Of a stretch of DNA of 64,000 nt, positions 9,585 to 20,268 are shown one piece after another (the first letter of the stretch is position 1; the number at the start of each line of letters is the position of its first letter). A program made the translations under genes and the position numbers. Where the stretch lies: the NCBI RefSeq assembly GCF_000764225.1, contig NZ_JQED01000005.1, forward strand, positions 1 through 64,000. Direction: 5' to 3'. Origin of the DNA: Colwellia psychrerythraea (GTDB lineage: Bacteria; Pseudomonadota; Gammaproteobacteria; Enterobacterales; Alteromonadaceae). The notes beneath the pieces were generated by a model. The model did no database searches. It was not told where the DNA came from and saw only the letters and a list, made by a program, of their open reading frames with translations.

Positions 9585-10520
9585 TTAGCTAGCCATAAAG
9601 TCAACACCTTCTTTGATGTCTTTCTTTAAAGTATCAAGCATATCTTCTTTTGCTTGTTGTTCAAAAGCGCTTAACTCACCGTAAGGTAAAATTTCAATCA
9701 CACCGTTAACGCCTAAACGTACTGGTTGTGCGAAAAATTGTGCATCAGCACCATTGCCTTCAACATAAGCATAATCTACAACATCTTCACCTTGTAGGCC
9801 TTTCACTAAAGACATACAAAAACGTGCCGCTGCAGCGCCCATTGAAAGTGTAGCAGAACCGCCACCAGCTTTTGCTTCAACTACTTCAGTACCTGCGTTT
9901 TGGATACGAGGAGTTAATGCTGCAACTTCTTCATCTGAGAAAGTAGCGCCTTCAACTTGAGATAATAATGGTAAAATAGTTGTGCCTGAGTGACCGCCAA
10001 TAACTGGTACTTTAACTGTTGCAACATCTAAGCCTTTAAGTTCAGCAACAAATGCTTCACTACGGATAACATCTAAAGTAGTTACACCGAAAACACGAGC
10101 AGCATCATAAGTACCTGCTTTTTTGAATACTTCAGCAACAATTGGTACAGTGCCGTTAACAGGGTTAGTAATAACACCAACTAATGCTTTAGGACAGTTG
10201 GCAACAATGCCTTCAGCCAATACTTTAATAATACCAGCATTTACGTTGAATAGATCTGCACGGTCCATACCTGGCTTACGAGGCATACCTGCTGGGATCA
10301 AAACAATATCAGCACCAGTTAATGCACCGCTAAGGTCGTCACGACCAAAACCTGCAACTTTAACGTCAGTTGGGATGTGTGATAAATCTACGGCAACACC
10401 TGGAACTACAGGCGCAACATCATATAAAGACAACTCAGAACCTGCTGGTAATTGAGTTTTTAATAATAATGATAATGCTTGACCAATACCGCCTGCGGCG
10501 CCTAAAACAGCTACTTTCAT
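9585..10520 (-). CDS. mdh: NAD-dependent malate dehydrogenase
   Basis: 311 residues, malate/oxaloacetate interconversion in the TCA cycle. It has the Rossmann motif [15 protein letters not shown], substrate-binding arginines in [15 protein letters not shown], the catalytic His in [13 protein letters not shown], and [11 protein letters not shown]. Length and order match E. coli Mdh. It is divergent from argR, the conserved pairing in gammaproteobacteria; the 231-bp spacer is AT-rich and should carry both promoters, though I could not locate a convincing ARG box. Confidence 0.98.
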   Translation of the reverse strand: MKVAVLGAAGGIGQALSLLLKTQLPAGSELSLYDVAPVVPGVAVDLSHIPTDVKVAGFGRDDLSGALTGADIVLIPAGMPRKPGMDRADLFNVNAGIIKVLAEGIVANCPKALVGVITNPVNGTVPIVAEVFKKAGTYDAARVFGVTTLDVIRSEAFVAELKGLDVATVKVPVIGGHSGTTILPLLSQVEGATFSDEEVAALTPRIQNAGTEVVEAKAGGGSATLSMGAAAARFCMSLVKGLQGEDVVDYAYVEGNGADAQFFAQPVRLGVNGVIEILPYGELSAFEQQAKEDMLDTLKKDIKEGVDFMAS

Positions 10521-10751
10521 GTGATCTCTCCGGAACTAAGTGAGTTTAATTGTTGTAAAATTTGTTATTAAAATATTATTTGAGTAAATACGTTAATTTT
10601 TTGCTGCCCAAAAGATATAGCATAAGCAAGTAAAAAACAATTGTTATACTCAGATATTAACTTTCAGTATTCTGATGCGATGACGTATACTATCTTTATT
10701 TACACTGATTACAAACGCCACTTTAGTCTACTACAGGGTTGATTACGCATT

Positions 10752-11225
10752 ATGAGCGGTTTACAAAAACAAGAAGCACTCGTACAAGAATTCAAAGATT
10801 TATTAAAACAAGAACAGTTTGGCTCTCAAGGTGAAATCGTTGATGCGTTAAAAGCCAATGGTTTTGATAACATCAGTCAATCAAAAATATCTCGTATGCT
10901 CAGTAAATTTGGCGCCGTGAGAACGAGGAATGCTCGTCAAGAAATGGTCTATTGTTTACCGGCAGAGTTAGGTGTTCCTACAGCACAAAGCCCTCTTAAG
11001 CAACTCGTCTTAGAAATAGAGCACAATGAGGTTATGATCATCATTCAAACGAGTCCTGGCGCAGCACAGCTCATTGCCAGACTACTTGATAGTTTAAGTA
11101 AAAGTGATGGTGTTCTTGGTACTATTGCCGGAGATGATACTATTTTCATTGCGCCAACTGATGTGAGTAAAATTAATGAAACCATCAAAAAATTAGAGCA
11201 ACTATTCTCTAAAAACTTAACTTAA
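10752..11225 (+). CDS. argR: Arginine repressor ArgR
   Basis: 157 residues. It is an arginine-dependent hexameric regulator of arginine biosynthesis/catabolism. It has an N-terminal winged helix ([36 protein letters not shown]) and a C-terminal arginine-binding core including [14 protein letters not shown]. Full family length. Divergent from mdh. Confidence 0.97.
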   Translation: MSGLQKQEALVQEFKDLLKQEQFGSQGEIVDALKANGFDNISQSKISRMLSKFGAVRTRNARQEMVYCLPAELGVPTAQSPLKQLVLEIEHNEVMIIIQTSPGAAQLIARLLDSLSKSDGVLGTIAGDDTIFIAPTDVSKINETIKKLEQLFSKNLT

Positions 11226-11245
11226 AAGTATGATCTAAACGCTAT

Positions 11246-14200
11246 TTATACGGCGCTTAGGTTACTTAGTACTTTCTTTATGCTGCTGAGCAAAGCTTGT
11301 CCTGTAACGGGCTTAGACATATGTAAGTTCATTCCCGCCGCTAAGCTTTGCTGCTTGTCTTCTTCTCGCGCATGGGCTGTCATGGCGATGATAGGTAAAG
11401 ATTGATGCTTATCTTGTGCTCTAATATGTTTAGCTGCCGTAAGCCCATCCATAATCGGCATTTGAATGTCCATTAAGACGACATCAAAACGTTGTTCTGC
11501 TAAGAAATCCAAAGCCCCTTGACCATTATCAGCTATCGTCACTTTCGCCTGCATCTTCAATAATAGTTCTTTAGCCACTAATTGGTTAACTAAGTTATCT
11601 TCGACTAATAAAACTGACACACCTTGCAAATTCTGTTCATCAGGCGTCATCAAGCGTTCCTGAAAATCAGTATCAGGCTCTTCCAAGACTTTCAGTCGAT
11701 TAACCGGATCATTGTCAGCGACAAGTCTATTCTTGTTATTCTGTTGCCCAGTGTGATCTACGTTATCAAATAATGTTTGTGATATTTGGTCAAGCGCATA
11801 ACGGAATAAAGGCATATCCACCAGAAGGTAAGGTATAGAAAGCTGGTCCAAATAATGGCAGGTTTTATTGTCTAACTGTATCAAAGCAGGTTGGCACAAA
11901 CAAAGTAATCTAAACTCAGCTAAAGGTACTTTTAACTCTCGTTCACTTTGTTGCTGAACAAAATCCGTCTCATTTATAAGCAAGACACTATTTTTTACTA
12001 TCTTCACATGGCGTAATGCTTCAACATTACTAACAACATGCAGCTGCCAATTCATTTTAGTAATACTTCGGGTAAAGCTAGTTGTAACGTTTTGATTAAC
12101 GACATAAACAGTAATATTAGATAATAATGGCTGACTTAGCTCAGCAGGCAATTTTGGTTCGGACTCGGCTGAGATTTGCTGAGCAGCCTCGCCTTCTATC
12201 ACTGTTTTTTGCTTATTGAGAACATCACGTTGCACAAGTTGGAATGGTAAAACAAAACTAAGTTCACTGCCTTTACCTAACTGACTAGTGAGTTCAATTT
12301 TCCCACCAAGCAGCTTAATTATTTGTTGGCAAATAGACAAACCTAAACCAGAGCCACCATATTTACGCGTCATAGATTCATCGGCTTGACTAAAAGCTTG
12401 AAACAGGTGCTTTTGATTATGACTGGCAATACCAATGCCAGTATCGCTCACTCGAAAACGTAATTTGGCCACGGTATCATCTATTGATAGCACATCAATT
12501 GATAACCTAATTTCGCCTTGTTCTGTAAATTTTATTGCATTGTTAAATAAATTAGCCAGCACTTGTACTAGACGCATTTCATCACTGATAACATTACTAG
12601 GAACATCGGCACTCATATCAACAATGATTTCAACGCGTTGATGATCAACATTAGCAATATTAAGTTTTAATGCTTTATTAATAACAACTGGCAGATTGAC
12701 TGCATCTTGGGCGATAACCATTTTGCCTGCTTCTATTTTAGATAAATCTAAAAGCTCATCAACAAGATGCAGTAAGATTGACGAGGCACTTTGTGCATTC
12801 AGTAAATAATGCTGTTGACGAGTATCTAGCGAAGTCTGAGCTAATAAGTCCATCATACCCTGCATGGCATTGATGGGCGTTCTCACTTCATGGCTCATGT
12901 TGGCAAGAAATTGAATTTTCACACGGTTAGCATACTCGGCTTGATCTTTCGCTTTTTCCAATGCCGATTGTGTCTTTTGTTGTAAGGTGACATCTTGAAA
13001 AATACTGATAGTACCGAGAATGTTACCTTGTTCATCAGTGAATTGATTACAATAACCTTGATAGATAAACTCGCCTGCTTTTATCAAGGCTTGTTGAGGG
13101 TAAACATTATCATTCAAAGCATTGAGTATTTTAATTTCTTCAGCCAGAGGGGTTGGCATAAAACTAACTGAGTGCCCTCCTAACATTTGCTCAACTGAAT
13201 GATTAGTCAAGCGTTCAAAAGCCTTATTACACCCCATTAATCGTCCATCGGGATCATTAAAAACAATCAATTCAGGAATAGCATTCATTACCGATCGCAA
13301 CAGCGCGTAATCTCGTTGATGTTTAGTACTCGTTTCCTGTAGTGCTTTGGTCTTTTCAATAACACGACTATCTAATACATCATTTTGCTCTGTAAGTTGT
13401 AGTAACAAACTACGGTTTTGGGCAAAAATATCCTCAACCACTTGAAACCAATGTAACCAATCTGCTGCAGGTGAAACTTTACCAGGATCTCCTACAGCAC
13501 AGTATTCAATATGACTTATAAACTCAGTAGTAGGCTTAATAAATGTACGCTTTGTCATGGTATTAACTAACATCAGAAACGCCAATAAACCAATAAAAAG
13601 CATCGAAAAAACAAAAATAAAATCACTATATTGAGGCGCTGAAAAATCCTCATATTGCTGATATTTAAGTAAAGTCCAACCATTAGCTGTCAGCAACTGC
13701 TTTTCAATAAACCAATCACCTAAACGTTCATTGTCGCCTATTGTAGCTAAATGCTCGGCAGTTAGGCCTTGAAGTGATTCAGGTAACAAATCTTGCCAAG
13801 AAGCACGGTAGCTTAATGACTCCTTCCCTAACCGCTTAGAAAGTAAAACGTCATTCTTTTCATTATATAAAACAAAACCTTGAGTATTTAATTCTAACTC
13901 AGGCAAACTAGCATGTAATCGAGATAAGTTTAGGTCAATAACTACCGAACCTAATAACTTGTCTTGATGAAAAACACCTGTGCCTAGTGAAGCATTCATC
14001 CCTCCGCCCGCAGCATCTAAATAAGGGGGCGACCATATAACCCGATTGCTTTTTGCCGTTAACCCCCTCATCGATTTGTTGTGATGACTATCAAGGGCTT
14101 TTTCACTGAATTGCCATATTTCACGATCCACCCAAGGGTATATGTTCACAAAGTTATCCAAGGAAATATAATAAAACCAGGTTGCTTCTTTGATAATATT

Positions 14201-14656
14201 TTGCGCAGCAACAAATGCAGGTGTTAACGCATTAGCCATGGCTATTTCTTGTTTTTTTAGCGCTCTAAACTGACTTATTTGCCCTAAGCCAGTAATATTA
14301 CTGCTTAAGCGCTTCCCTTGTTGAATCACATCATGAAGAGGCTTATTTAAATAAAACATGTCTTCCTCTTGTAACAAGGAAGGCATAGGGATATTAATTT
14401 CATTGGGGTGTTTTAGCAGGTATTCGGCATATTCTTGTATACCAACTACTGCTTCTACACTTTGTTCTAACATCAGATTTAGCTGCAGAGCTTCTTGTTT
14501 TAGCTCTGCTAAACTTTGCTGTTTATGGTGTGAAATTTGATTGAAATAACGAAAAGAAGCGGCTGAAAAGGCAATAAGTATAATGACAATAAAGGCAACT
14601 ACAACAGTGATATTATAGCGCCTAAAAACTGTATTAATACCTGCTTGGTAATACAC
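11246..14656 (-). CDS. Hybrid sensor histidine kinase (Cache-type sensor, PAS, HisKA, HATPase, receiver)
   Basis: 1136 residues from a GTG start. There is a transmembrane helix at about 14-36, then a periplasmic PDC/Cache-like sensor at about 40-343 (FYYISLDNFVNIYPW and WSPPYLDAAGGG are typical), a second helix at about 345-367, a PAS domain at about 445-560, and HisKA with phospho-acceptor His589 (SHEVRTP). HATPase boxes are NLFNNAIKFT, DTGIGI and GGSGLGLSI. A region of about 840-960 looks like a receiver without its Asp. The final receiver has its phospho-Asp at 1063 (VLLMD-type, VVLMDIQMP) and Lys in SKPV. There is no HPt domain, so a separate phosphotransfer protein is needed. No cognate regulator lies next to it. 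Ligand unknown. Confidence 0.88.
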   Translation of the reverse strand: MYYQAGINTVFRRYNITVVVAFIVIILIAFSAASFRYFNQISHHKQQSLAELKQEALQLNLMLEQSVEAVVGIQEYAEYLLKHPNEINIPMPSLLQEEDMFYLNKPLHDVIQQGKRLSSNITGLGQISQFRALKKQEIAMANALTPAFVAAQNIIKEATWFYYISLDNFVNIYPWVDREIWQFSEKALDSHHNKSMRGLTAKSNRVIWSPPYLDAAGGGMNASLGTGVFHQDKLLGSVVIDLNLSRLHASLPELELNTQGFVLYNEKNDVLLSKRLGKESLSYRASWQDLLPESLQGLTAEHLATIGDNERLGDWFIEKQLLTANGWTLLKYQQYEDFSAPQYSDFIFVFSMLFIGLLAFLMLVNTMTKRTFIKPTTEFISHIEYCAVGDPGKVSPAADWLHWFQVVEDIFAQNRSLLLQLTEQNDVLDSRVIEKTKALQETSTKHQRDYALLRSVMNAIPELIVFNDPDGRLMGCNKAFERLTNHSVEQMLGGHSVSFMPTPLAEEIKILNALNDNVYPQQALIKAGEFIYQGYCNQFTDEQGNILGTISIFQDVTLQQKTQSALEKAKDQAEYANRVKIQFLANMSHEVRTPINAMQGMMDLLAQTSLDTRQQHYLLNAQSASSILLHLVDELLDLSKIEAGKMVIAQDAVNLPVVINKALKLNIANVDHQRVEIIVDMSADVPSNVISDEMRLVQVLANLFNNAIKFTEQGEIRLSIDVLSIDDTVAKLRFRVSDTGIGIASHNQKHLFQAFSQADESMTRKYGGSGLGLSICQQIIKLLGGKIELTSQLGKGSELSFVLPFQLVQRDVLNKQKTVIEGEAAQQISAESEPKLPAELSQPLLSNITVYVVNQNVTTSFTRSITKMNWQLHVVSNVEALRHVKIVKNSVLLINETDFVQQQSERELKVPLAEFRLLCLCQPALIQLDNKTCHYLDQLSIPYLLVDMPLFRYALDQISQTLFDNVDHTGQQNNKNRLVADNDPVNRLKVLEEPDTDFQERLMTPDEQNLQGVSVLLVEDNLVNQLVAKELLLKMQAKVTIADNGQGALDFLAEQRFDVVLMDIQMPIMDGLTAAKHIRAQDKHQSLPIIAMTAHAREEDKQQSLAAGMNLHMSKPVTGQALLSSIKKVLSNLSAV

Positions 14657-14799
14657 TAAAATGCCTTAACTATTCGTTTACATAGTGAGATAGCCTGATA
14701 AGTTAAAGCAGTCTCCCAATTTAAACAAGGATTAAACAAGAGTTGAGCAAGGAAAAGTAACGTATTTTACAAAGTTACTTTTCCAAGTACATAAATCAA

Positions 14800-16251
14800 T
14801 TATAGATTTTCCTCCGCAAATGAAGCCAGTCGACTACGTACTACACCGTTTAAGTTAACAGTAGCCGAGCCAGGAAAGTTTTTAAAGCGCTCTACAATAT
14901 AGGTCAGTCCAGAGGTAACCGCTGTTAAATAATTACTATCGATTTGCGCCAAGTTACCCGAACAAACGAGTTTAGTACCTTCACCACACCGAGTAATAAT
15001 AGTTTTTAATTGAGCTGCCGTTAAGTTTTGACATTCATCAAGCAAGACTAAAGCGTTTTGAATACTGCGCCCACGCATAAAGTTCACCGACTTAAATTGG
15101 ATATTCGCTTTATCCATAATATAATTTAAGCTGCCATGCATACTTTCATCTTGTTGGTGTAGTACCTCAAGAGAATCAGTTATAGCAGCAAGCCATGGCG
15201 CCATTTTTTCTTCTTCGGTGCCCGGTAAGAACCCAATAGACTCTGCAATTTCAGGAGTACTTCGTGTCACAATTATTTTGTCGTAAAGCCCTCTTTCTAT
15301 GACTTGCTCTAAAGCAGTTGCTAAGGCCAGTAACGTTTTACCACTTCCTGCTGGTCCTGTGAGAATAACCAAATCAATAGTTGGATCTAGCAAAGCATCC
15401 ATTGCCATGCCTTGATAAATATTTTTAGCATTAATGCCCCAAGCACTTTTCGCTAACAATCGGTCACGTCCAAGGTCTAAAATGGAAACTTTATCATCAT
15501 CCCAACCAGTCACTTTACCAGCAAAATTGTCACCTTCATCAAGTAAATATTCATTTATATAAGTGAAAGGGATTGTCTCTTTAGCAATGTAATGAGTCGT
15601 GTTTCTTCCTTCGGTTTCACTATCAACAGCATTAATGTGTTGCCAAAAGTCGCCTTCAAATTGGTGATAACCTTTAGTTAGGAACTGTATATCATCAATG
15701 AGTTGATCGGTTCTATAATCTTCAACATGGGCTAAGCCTGCTCCCTTAGCTTTCAATCGCATGTTGATATCTTTAGTAACTAAGACGATTTTTTTATTCG
15801 GCGTTTTTTCTTGAATATGTAATGCCGCATTAATGATGCGGTTATCATTTTCATTAAAAGATAGTGTATGAGCTGTTTTCTCAAGTGCATAATCATTAAT
15901 AATGGCAAGACAGCCACTGGGGTGTTGATCATCATTTTGAGGTAACTTTACTCCAGTAAGTACTTGTTCAGGACTCGCATCTCGCAGCGTGTCTTCAAGC
16001 GCCCGAATGGCTACTCTAGCATCTCGACTAACATCTTTACGTCTATCTTTAATTGAGTCGAGTTCTTCTAACACTGTCATTGGAACAACAACATCGTGTT
16101 CTTTAAAAGATAGAAAGGCGAAGGGTTCGTGCAAAAGGATGTTGGTATCTAATATATAGATTATGGGTTGATCACTTGTCTCTTCGATTTGAGACGTTTG
16201 GTTTAAATTATCACTTAACATATTCTCATTAATCATATTCTCTTTAGTCAT
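14800..16251 (-). CDS. PIN-PhoH fusion ATPase (PhoH2 type)
   Basis: 483 residues from the ATG at 16251, preceded by GGAGATTGCTC; an upstream extension to 16296 lacks a ribosome site. The N-terminal PIN RNase domain (about 30-170) begins YILDTNILLHEP with conserved acids in EELDSIKD and NDNRIINAA. The C-terminal PhoH ATPase (about 240-480) has Walker A LTGPAGSGKT, LLDECQN (Walker B) and a terminal GVVRSRLA. PhoH2 proteins are reported as RNA helicase/ribonuclease enzymes. Standing alone, cellular role unknown. Confidence 0.9.
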   Translation of the reverse strand: MTKENMINENMLSDNLNQTSQIEETSDQPIIYILDTNILLHEPFAFLSFKEHDVVVPMTVLEELDSIKDRRKDVSRDARVAIRALEDTLRDASPEQVLTGVKLPQNDDQHPSGCLAIINDYALEKTAHTLSFNENDNRIINAALHIQEKTPNKKIVLVTKDINMRLKAKGAGLAHVEDYRTDQLIDDIQFLTKGYHQFEGDFWQHINAVDSETEGRNTTHYIAKETIPFTYINEYLLDEGDNFAGKVTGWDDDKVSILDLGRDRLLAKSAWGINAKNIYQGMAMDALLDPTIDLVILTGPAGSGKTLLALATALEQVIERGLYDKIIVTRSTPEIAESIGFLPGTEEEKMAPWLAAITDSLEVLHQQDESMHGSLNYIMDKANIQFKSVNFMRGRSIQNALVLLDECQNLTAAQLKTIITRCGEGTKLVCSGNLAQIDSNYLTAVTSGLTYIVERFKNFPGSATVNLNGVVRSRLASFAEENL

Positions 16252-16486
16252 GAGCAATCTCCGTGAGTCACTGACAAAACAAATATAAAAGAACAATACT
16301 GTATTTGAAGTATAGCCTATTCACAATAATATCTTAATAATCACTAAGCAAGCATAATTTTTTAATGATTCCGTCTATGATTAGGAGTACTATAGCGCTT
16401 TTTTTTTACCCCTAGTTTTTAATGTTTAGTCTCGCTTTAAATCAAAGACAAAGTAATAACTAAGCAATCGTTGGAGAAGTAAGTTT

Positions 16487-19414
16487 ATGCCATTTCAGGT
16501 AGGTCAGCGTTGGATCAGTGACAGTGAATCAGATCAAGGATTGGGAACGGTAACAGGGGTTGAACACCGCTTTGTTAATATTGTTTTTACTGCCACAGGT
16601 GAATCGCGCAAATATGCCAAAGATAACGCGCCTCTAACACGTGTTATTTTTAATAAAGATGATCTAATCCCTAGCCACGAAGGCTGGTCTTTAAAAGTAA
16701 TTTCACATAGTGAAAGCCAAGGCATCATCAGCTACGAAGGCATACGACAAGATACCAATGAGCAAATAGTCTTAAGAGAAGTGATGATAGATCATTTTAT
16801 TAAGTTCAATAAACCTCACGACCGTTTACTCAATAGCCAAGTTGATCGTTTAGACTGGTTTCGTTTACGAAAAGATTGTCTACAACATCAATATCAGCAG
16901 CAGCAATCTGATTTAACAGGTTTGACTGGTGGCCGAGTTAGCGTAATACCTCATCAACTTTACATAGCTGATGAGGTTGGTAATCGTTTTGCCCCTAGAG
17001 TTCTACTTGCCGATGAAGTAGGTTTAGGTAAAACGATTGAAGCAGGACTAATCATTCATCAGCAATTAGTTACTGGTCGGGCAAAACGAATTCTGATCAT
17101 AGTGCCTGAGTCATTAATGCATCAATGGTTGGTAGAAATGCTGCGCCGCTTTAACCTTAACTTTAGTATCTTTGATAATGAACGTTGTGTTGAAACAAGC
17201 CAAGATAACTATGTTGATGGCAAAAAAGCAAATCCCTTTAGTTCAGAGCAATTGGTCTTAGTAAACCTAGGTTTTATTACCAATAATCCCGAGTGGTATG
17301 AAGCACTCGTTAGTGAAGACTGGGACTTGATGGTTGTCGATGAAGCACACCATTTAAATTGGCAACAAGATAACCCAAGTATTGAGTATCAATGTATTGA
17401 GCAACTCGCCCAAGTTATCCCTGGTGTTTTATTATTAACGGCGACGCCTGATCAATTAGGTCATGAAAGTCACTTTGCTCGCTTACGCTTACTTGATGCA
17501 GACCGCTTTTATGATTATCAAAAGTTTACCGAAGAAGAGTCTCATTATAGCGAAGTGGCTGATGCTGCCAATGCGTTAGTCGAAGGCAACAAGCTTTCCA
17601 ATGAACAAGAAACAACGCTCACTGATTTATTGAAAGAAGCCGATATCAGTAGTCAGCTTGCTAATTTAAATCAAGCAGATGACGAGCAATCAGCAAAAGT
17701 ACGCCAAGGCTTGCTAAAACAATTATTGGACAGACACGGTACGGGTCGTATCTTGTTTAGGAACTCTCGAAATACCATTAAAGGTTTTCCTGCTCGTCAA
17801 GTCGTGCCTGCAGCACTGGAAATGCCGGAGCAATATCAAGACAACATTAATGAGTTTATGCTCAGTGATTGTCCAGAAGCGTTAGCAAAATCAAAACAAG
17901 CTAAGTATCTTTTCACCCCCGAAATGCTACACGGTTTAGAACAACAAAGTGAAACGTGGACTGATTTTGACCCGCGTGTAGATTATTTAATTGAATTGTT
18001 ACAGTCACTTAAAAAAGAAAAAGTCTTAGTCATTTGTGCTCACGCCCAAACAGCGATGGATTTAGAAGCCGTACTTCGTATAAGAGAAGGCATTCGCAGT
18101 GCAGTGTTCCATGAGGGGCTATCTATATTTGAACGCGATAAAGCTGCCGCTTATTTTGCCCAAGACGAAGATAGTGCACAATTATTACTTTGTTCTGAAA
18201 TTGGTAGTGAAGGCCGCAATTTCCAATTTGCTCATCACCTAGTATTGTTTGACTTGCCTAGTAACCCAGACTTATTAGAGCAACGTATTGGTCGTTTAGA
18301 TCGTATAGGACAAACTGAGATAATTCGTATACATGTGCCTTACTTTGAAGATTCAGCACAGCAGTTATTATTTGATTGGTACCAACAGGGTATGCAAGCA
18401 TTTGAACAAACGTGTATTACCGGTCGCGTCGTTTTTGAAACCTTTGGCGAGCAATTACTTTCATTAGCGTTAACTTGCCAACAGCAGTCAGCTGAGGCGG
18501 AATCACTCATCAGTAATAGTTGGCAGAAACATTTATCAATTAAAGCAGAATTAGAGTCTGGCCGAGATAAGTTATTAGAGCTGAATTCATCTGGCCAAGG
18601 ACGTGCCCTTGAATTAGTTAATAAAATTCAAAAAGTCGATAATGACATAGCTTTACCTCAATTTATGTTTCAGGCACTCGATGTGTTTGGTGTGCAGCAA
18701 GACGACAAAGCCGATAACGCTATTGCCCTTAATCAAAGCGAGCACATGCTTAATAGTAATTTTCCTTGCTTACCAGAGGATGGCACTACCGTTACCTTTG
18801 ATAGGGACACTGCCTTAGTTAATGAAAATTATCAATTACTAACTTGGGATCATCCTATGGTTCGCGGTGTGTTGGATTTAGTCTTGAGTGATGAAATTGG
18901 TAATGCCAGTATTGGGTTATTAAAAAATGAAGCGCTACCCGTAGGCACCTTTTTCCTTGAATGCTTATTTACTGTTGAAGCAACGGCACCAGCTCACTTA
19001 CAACTGGGCCGATACTTACCAACAACGCCAATACGCATTTTAGTAGACAAAAATGGCAACAATTTAGCCGATAAAGTCAGTGAACAAGTACTTGATAAAC
19101 AATTGTCACCTGTTAAAAAACAGATGGCATTACAGCTTATTAAAGCACTGAAATCACAAATTACGCCTTTGGTTGCTAAAGCAGAAGCACATGGCACACA
19201 ACACATTGTTGCCATCCAAGAGAAATCGTTAACGGCAATGCAAAACAAGCTTTCATCGGAGCAACAAAGATTAACGGCACTAAAAGCTATTAATCCTAGT
19301 GTACGCCAAGAAGAGATTGACTTTATTAGTCAGCAACAAGAGGAATTAACTCACTATATTGATAAAGCGCAATTGACCTTTGAAGCAATTCGCATGATAG
19401 TGGTTACCCACTAA
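16487..19414 (+). CDS. rapA: RNA polymerase-associated ATPase RapA (HepA)
   Basis: 975 residues, a Swi2/Snf2 protein that binds RNA polymerase and promotes its recycling. It starts MPFQVGQRWISDSES as in E. coli RapA, with Tudor-like domains at about 1-110, Walker A LADEVGLGKTIEAG, DEAH box VVDEAHHLNW, motif III LLTATPDQLG, and the C-lobe motif EQRIGRLDRIGQ. The length is close to E. coli RapA (968). A TTGGAGAAG site precedes the ATG. rluA follows 82 bp downstream in the same order as E. coli. Confidence 0.97.
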   Translation: MPFQVGQRWISDSESDQGLGTVTGVEHRFVNIVFTATGESRKYAKDNAPLTRVIFNKDDLIPSHEGWSLKVISHSESQGIISYEGIRQDTNEQIVLREVMIDHFIKFNKPHDRLLNSQVDRLDWFRLRKDCLQHQYQQQQSDLTGLTGGRVSVIPHQLYIADEVGNRFAPRVLLADEVGLGKTIEAGLIIHQQLVTGRAKRILIIVPESLMHQWLVEMLRRFNLNFSIFDNERCVETSQDNYVDGKKANPFSSEQLVLVNLGFITNNPEWYEALVSEDWDLMVVDEAHHLNWQQDNPSIEYQCIEQLAQVIPGVLLLTATPDQLGHESHFARLRLLDADRFYDYQKFTEEESHYSEVADAANALVEGNKLSNEQETTLTDLLKEADISSQLANLNQADDEQSAKVRQGLLKQLLDRHGTGRILFRNSRNTIKGFPARQVVPAALEMPEQYQDNINEFMLSDCPEALAKSKQAKYLFTPEMLHGLEQQSETWTDFDPRVDYLIELLQSLKKEKVLVICAHAQTAMDLEAVLRIREGIRSAVFHEGLSIFERDKAAAYFAQDEDSAQLLLCSEIGSEGRNFQFAHHLVLFDLPSNPDLLEQRIGRLDRIGQTEIIRIHVPYFEDSAQQLLFDWYQQGMQAFEQTCITGRVVFETFGEQLLSLALTCQQQSAEAESLISNSWQKHLSIKAELESGRDKLLELNSSGQGRALELVNKIQKVDNDIALPQFMFQALDVFGVQQDDKADNAIALNQSEHMLNSNFPCLPEDGTTVTFDRDTALVNENYQLLTWDHPMVRGVLDLVLSDEIGNASIGLLKNEALPVGTFFLECLFTVEATAPAHLQLGRYLPTTPIRILVDKNGNNLADKVSEQVLDKQLSPVKKQMALQLIKALKSQITPLVAKAEAHGTQHIVAIQEKSLTAMQNKLSSEQQRLTALKAINPSVRQEEIDFISQQQEELTHYIDKAQLTFEAIRMIVVTH

Positions 19415-19496
19415 TGCCAGCGGTCTAACTGGCTACCCATTAACAAATTATAGGGCTAAGTTCACCAGAACATAGCCCTCTATTTCTGAGAAAGTA

Positions 19497-20180
19497 ATGA
19501 GCGCAAACCCTGATTTTATCTACCTCCCTCCTATGTCTCCTTATCTTGATATTATTTACCAAGATGATGATATTGTTGTCTTAAATAAAGCAAGTGGTAT
19601 TCTGAGCGTTCCTGGTCGCTTACCTGAACATAAAGATTGTTTACAAAATAGAGTACAAAGAGTTTTACCTACTGCTACGGTTGTTCATAGGTTAGATATG
19701 GCAACATCAGGCATAATGATTATGGCATTGAACAAACCTGCCCATGTTGCTATAAGCCGTCAATTCGAACAAAGAAAAACTCAAAAAAGCTATCTTGCTC
19801 GTGTCTGGGGTTTAGTCGAACAAAATGAAGGCAGTGTTGATTTACCTTTAATATCAGATTGGCCTAATAGACCAAAGCAAAAAATTGATCATGAAAATGG
19901 TAAAAAGTCATTAACGCATTATCGCGTGCTTAGTCACAATAATTCTACCGAGGAACACGCAAGTACTTTGCTTGAATTGACACCGGTTACCGGACGCTCT
20001 CATCAGCTTAGAGTTCATATGTTAGCCTTAGGTCACCCCATTTTAGGCGATAAACTTTATGCACCTAAAGAAGCGTTAATAATGAGAAGTAGATTACAAC
20101 TACACGCCTTAACTTTGAGTTTATTCCACCCAAATACAGAACAAGCAATTACGTTTAATGCTCCTTGCCCCTTTAATTAA
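19497..20180 (+). CDS. rluA: 23S rRNA/tRNA pseudouridine synthase RluA
   Basis: 227 residues, converting U746 of 23S rRNA and U32 of some tRNAs to pseudouridine in E. coli. The catalytic Asp lies in VHRLDMATSGIM; further RluA-family motifs are KSYLARVWG and TGRSHQLRVHMLALGHPILGD (shown in pieces: GRSHQLRVH, GHPILGD). Length fits RluA rather than the longer RluC/RluD, which have an S4 domain that is missing here. Downstream of rapA, as in E. coli. Confidence 0.94.
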   Translation: MSANPDFIYLPPMSPYLDIIYQDDDIVVLNKASGILSVPGRLPEHKDCLQNRVQRVLPTATVVHRLDMATSGIMIMALNKPAHVAISRQFEQRKTQKSYLARVWGLVEQNEGSVDLPLISDWPNRPKQKIDHENGKKSLTHYRVLSHNNSTEEHASTLLELTPVTGRSHQLRVHMLALGHPILGDKLYAPKEALIMRSRLQLHALTLSLFHPNTEQAITFNAPCPFN

Positions 20181-20268
20181 TTCTTTTTATGTCACGCTTT
20201 TTATTCTATGGTCGTTATAGAATCATTGCTAACGGATAAACACCCTTGAGACCACTAAGGAAAAAAAG

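Noticed and set aside
10521..10751. ARG boxes for ArgR autoregulation in the mdh-argR spacer
   Set aside because: Several AT-rich palindromic fragments occur, but none matches the TGAAT-N6-ATTCA pattern well enough.
12435..12641. Plus-strand frames inside the histidine kinase gene and similar long antisense frames in cgtA, mdh, murA and yhdP
   Set aside because: They are opposite-strand shadows of clearly conserved genes and have no family resemblance.
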